From Oscillospiraceae bacterium (lineage in GTDB: Bacteria > Bacillota > Clostridia > Oscillospirales > Acutalibacteraceae): a DNA stretch of 7,092 bases. Below, piece after piece: positions 5,669 through 7,092 of this stretch. Where the stretch lies: contig JAIRUF010000089.1 of assembly GCA_031254555.1 (NCBI GenBank), positions 1 through 7,092 on the forward strand. Reading direction: 5' to 3'. How positions within the stretch are numbered: the stretch's first letter is position 1; every line of letters starts with the position of its first letter. Made by a program: the position numbers and the translations under genes. Under the pieces are notes generated by a model. That model saw only the letters and a program-made list of their open reading frames with translations, was not told the DNA's origin and searched no databases.

Positions 5669-6508
5669 ATGAGCATTCTCTACATAACGGATTTAGACGG
5701 TACCCTGCTCAATCCAAATATATGTGTGTCTGAGAAGACAAAGACAATTTTAAACATGCTTATAGAAAAAGGCATGCTTTTTTCTATCGCCACAGCACGA
5801 AGCCCTGCCTCGATCCGAGGTTTGCTGGACGGCATAGATTTAAGGCTGCCTGTCGTTTTGATGAACGGAGTGTTTTTGTACGATGTGAAACACCGTAAAC
5901 CCATGCACCATTACTCCATTCCGGATGAACTTGCACAAAAAGCGCTGTCAGTTTTTCAAAAGGCCGACAAGTGCCCTTTTATGTATTTGTACGAACAAGG
6001 CTCTGGAATCGACCTTAATTTCACTGAGCTCAGGCTTGACATACACAATCAGTTTTACAATAAGAGAAAACCTCTGTTTGACTATCGAATTTTTAAGGTC
6101 GATCAATACGTTATCCCCAAAGATAAGGACGTAGTGTATTTTAACTTGATAGACCGTTATGAACAGCTGGCCCCGATATGCAGTGAAATATCCGATTACC
6201 CTGGTCTTGCTTGCGCGTTTTATTGTGACAGTTACTCTGAGTATTGGTTTTTAGAAGTGTTCAGTGACATGGCCAGCAAATCAGCCGGTGCACATATGAT
6301 AAAGCGAATTTGCCGCGCTGATAAAATAGTATCTTTTGGGGATAATTTTAATGACTATGATCTGTTTTCCCGATCGGATGAGTGTTACGCTACAGGGAAT
6401 GCAGTCGATGAGATAAAAGAGATGGCAACACAGGTCATAGGTGCAAATTTTGACGACGGAGTGGCAAAATATTTGCTTGAAAGATTTAAAAAGGATACCT
6501 TGTTTTGA
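5669..6508 (+). CDS. Cof-type HAD superfamily (subfamily IIB) phosphatase
   Basis: A cytoplasmic phosphohydrolase of 279 residues, the usual length for Cof-type proteins. Motif I DLDGTLL gives the nucleophile D8 and general acid D10. Motif II is T42 in ATARS. The motif III lysine is K204 in MASKSAGA, and motif IV GDNFNDYDLF supplies D225, N228 and D229 for magnesium binding. The region between about 80 and 190 is the C2B-type cap that selects the substrate. Family members dephosphorylate sugar phosphates, pyridoxal phosphate, FMN or similar compounds; which one applies here is not readable. The ATG is preceded by only a weak GGGATGG site, but a good promoter lies upstream. No terminator is seen after the stop codon. 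Confidence 0.93.
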   Translation: MSILYITDLDGTLLNPNICVSEKTKTILNMLIEKGMLFSIATARSPASIRGLLDGIDLRLPVVLMNGVFLYDVKHRKPMHHYSIPDELAQKALSVFQKADKCPFMYLYEQGSGIDLNFTELRLDIHNQFYNKRKPLFDYRIFKVDQYVIPKDKDVVYFNLIDRYEQLAPICSEISDYPGLACAFYCDSYSEYWFLEVFSDMASKSAGAHMIKRICRADKIVSFGDNFNDYDLFSRSDECYATGNAVDEIKEMATQVIGANFDDGVAKYLLERFKKDTLF

Positions 6509-6526
6509 TCCATTATTTTTATTATC

Positions 6527-6554
6527 TTAACAAATGTTTATATAAGTATATGAT
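6527..6554 (+). promoter_or_regulatory. Probable promoter of the HD-domain gene
   Basis: -35 TTAACA (6527-6532), 16-nt spacer, -10 TATGAT (6549-6554), each differing from consensus at one base. It sits between the HAD stop codon and the HD gene ribosome binding site (TTAGGAG, 6577-6583). An AT-rich hairpin (GTTTAT 6536-6541 with ATAAAC 6553-6558) overlaps it and is too weak to be a convincing terminator. Confidence 0.5.
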
Positions 6555-6594
6555 AAACTTAACTACAGAATTATATTAGGAGCATTTATTTATT

Positions 6595-7092
6595 ATGGGA
6601 AATTTATCAAACGCATATAAAAGGTCATTCTCCCTAGATAAAAATATAGAAGAAGAATTTTTCCAGTGCATAGATGACCTTATAAATCTAAAAGAGGTGC
6701 AAATCCTTGCTCAGTATGAGCAGCATGTTGATGTGGACCGGCTGCAGCACGTGTTGAGCGTTGCTTATCTGAGCTTTTTGGCATGCAAGAAACTGGACCT
6801 GTCATACAAATCCGCCTCCAGGGGCGCAATTTTGCATGACCTTTTTTATTATGACTGGCGATCAAAAGATGACAACAGCCACCGGCTCCACGGATACAGG
6901 CATCCTGGATTTGCCCTGCAAAACGCTCGTAAAATAGCCAGTCTTTCAAAACTTGAGGAAAATATAATTAAACGGCACATGTGGCCCCTTACCGTTATTC
7001 CTCCAAGATACGCCGAGTCCTTTATCGTCTCAATGGCGGACAAATACTGTGCAACCCGGGAAATACTAAATTCTTTTGCGGGAAAGTATAAA
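6595..7092 (+). CDS. HD-domain phosphohydrolase, 3' end cut by the window
   Basis: An open frame of 166 codons runs from the ATG to the window end without a stop. TTAGGAG lies 11 nt upstream. The protein shows the ordered metal ligands of the HD superfamily: H52 in LQHVLSVA, H81-D82 in GAILHDLFYYDW, histidines at 99/103 in HGYRHPG and at 128 in IKRHMWPLT, and a final D149 in SMADKYC. The motif HMWPLT with a following VIPP segment marks a small single-domain HD family that I recall as common in Clostridia and usually about 170-190 residues long, so only a few residues are probably missing. Likely a metal-dependent phosphohydrolase acting on a nucleotide or similar small molecule, with substrate unknown. 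It follows the HAD phosphatase in the same direction but seems to have its own promoter. Confidence 0.85.
   Translation, partial: MGNLSNAYKRSFSLDKNIEEEFFQCIDDLINLKEVQILAQYEQHVDVDRLQHVLSVAYLSFLACKKLDLSYKSASRGAILHDLFYYDWRSKDDNSHRLHGYRHPGFALQNARKIASLSKLEENIIKRHMWPLTVIPPRYAESFIVSMADKYCATREILNSFAGKYK

Noticed and set aside
5661..5672. Four-codon leader peptide (ATG GTA TTA TGA) overlapping the HAD start
   Set aside because: No separate ribosome binding site is seen. A short frame of this kind is expected by chance in AT-rich sequence.
6680..7043. Two minus-strand frames of 89 and 64 codons near the right end
   Set aside because: They lie antisense to the HD-domain gene, which has a ribosome binding site and a full set of metal-ligand motifs. 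The antisense translations look like low-quality shadows.

Overview
The window looks like a chromosomal segment of a low-to-moderate GC, Gram-positive anaerobe, probably a member of Clostridia. The support is indirect: AGGAG-type ribosome binding sites, sigma-A-like promoters (TTTACA-17-TATAGT, TTGTAA-17-TATAAT), a lipoprotein-type substrate-binding protein, and a pyrophosphatase-like/Nudix fusion of a kind I associate with Firmicutes. No rRNA, tRNA, insertion sequence or CRISPR array is visible.

Positions 1-3832 (minus strand) hold one tightly packed operon. In order of transcription it encodes a class I SAM-dependent methyltransferase (TTG start), a periplasmic-binding-protein-type lipoprotein, a FecCD/BtuC-type permease and an ABC ATPase. 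After the ATPase, a further gene starts at position 12 and leaves the window after four codons. The three transport genes form a complete importer of the iron-siderophore/haem/cobalamin class. The methyltransferase is the unusual member: its position at the head of the operon suggests that it acts on the imported compound or on a product of downstream genes, but the substrate cannot be read from the sequence.

Positions 3833-4219 lack a gene but are not empty. Next to the methyltransferase is a leader with an 8-bp long-range stem. Beyond it, on the minus strand, lies a candidate structured non-coding RNA of roughly 195 nt. It has a bulged closing helix, an internal 7-bp long-range helix, two small hairpins, a possible pseudoknot and a strong intrinsic terminator at its 3' end. 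This is the most interesting item in the window.

Positions 4220-5506 (minus strand) carry a two-gene operon, a pyrophosphatase-like/Nudix fusion protein followed immediately by a COG2426-type small membrane protein. It is driven by a clear promoter at 5555-5583. A divergent promoter at 5609-5637 drives a Cof-type HAD phosphatase (5669-6508). Downstream lies an HD-domain phosphohydrolase with its own likely promoter; it starts at 6595 and is cut by the window end.
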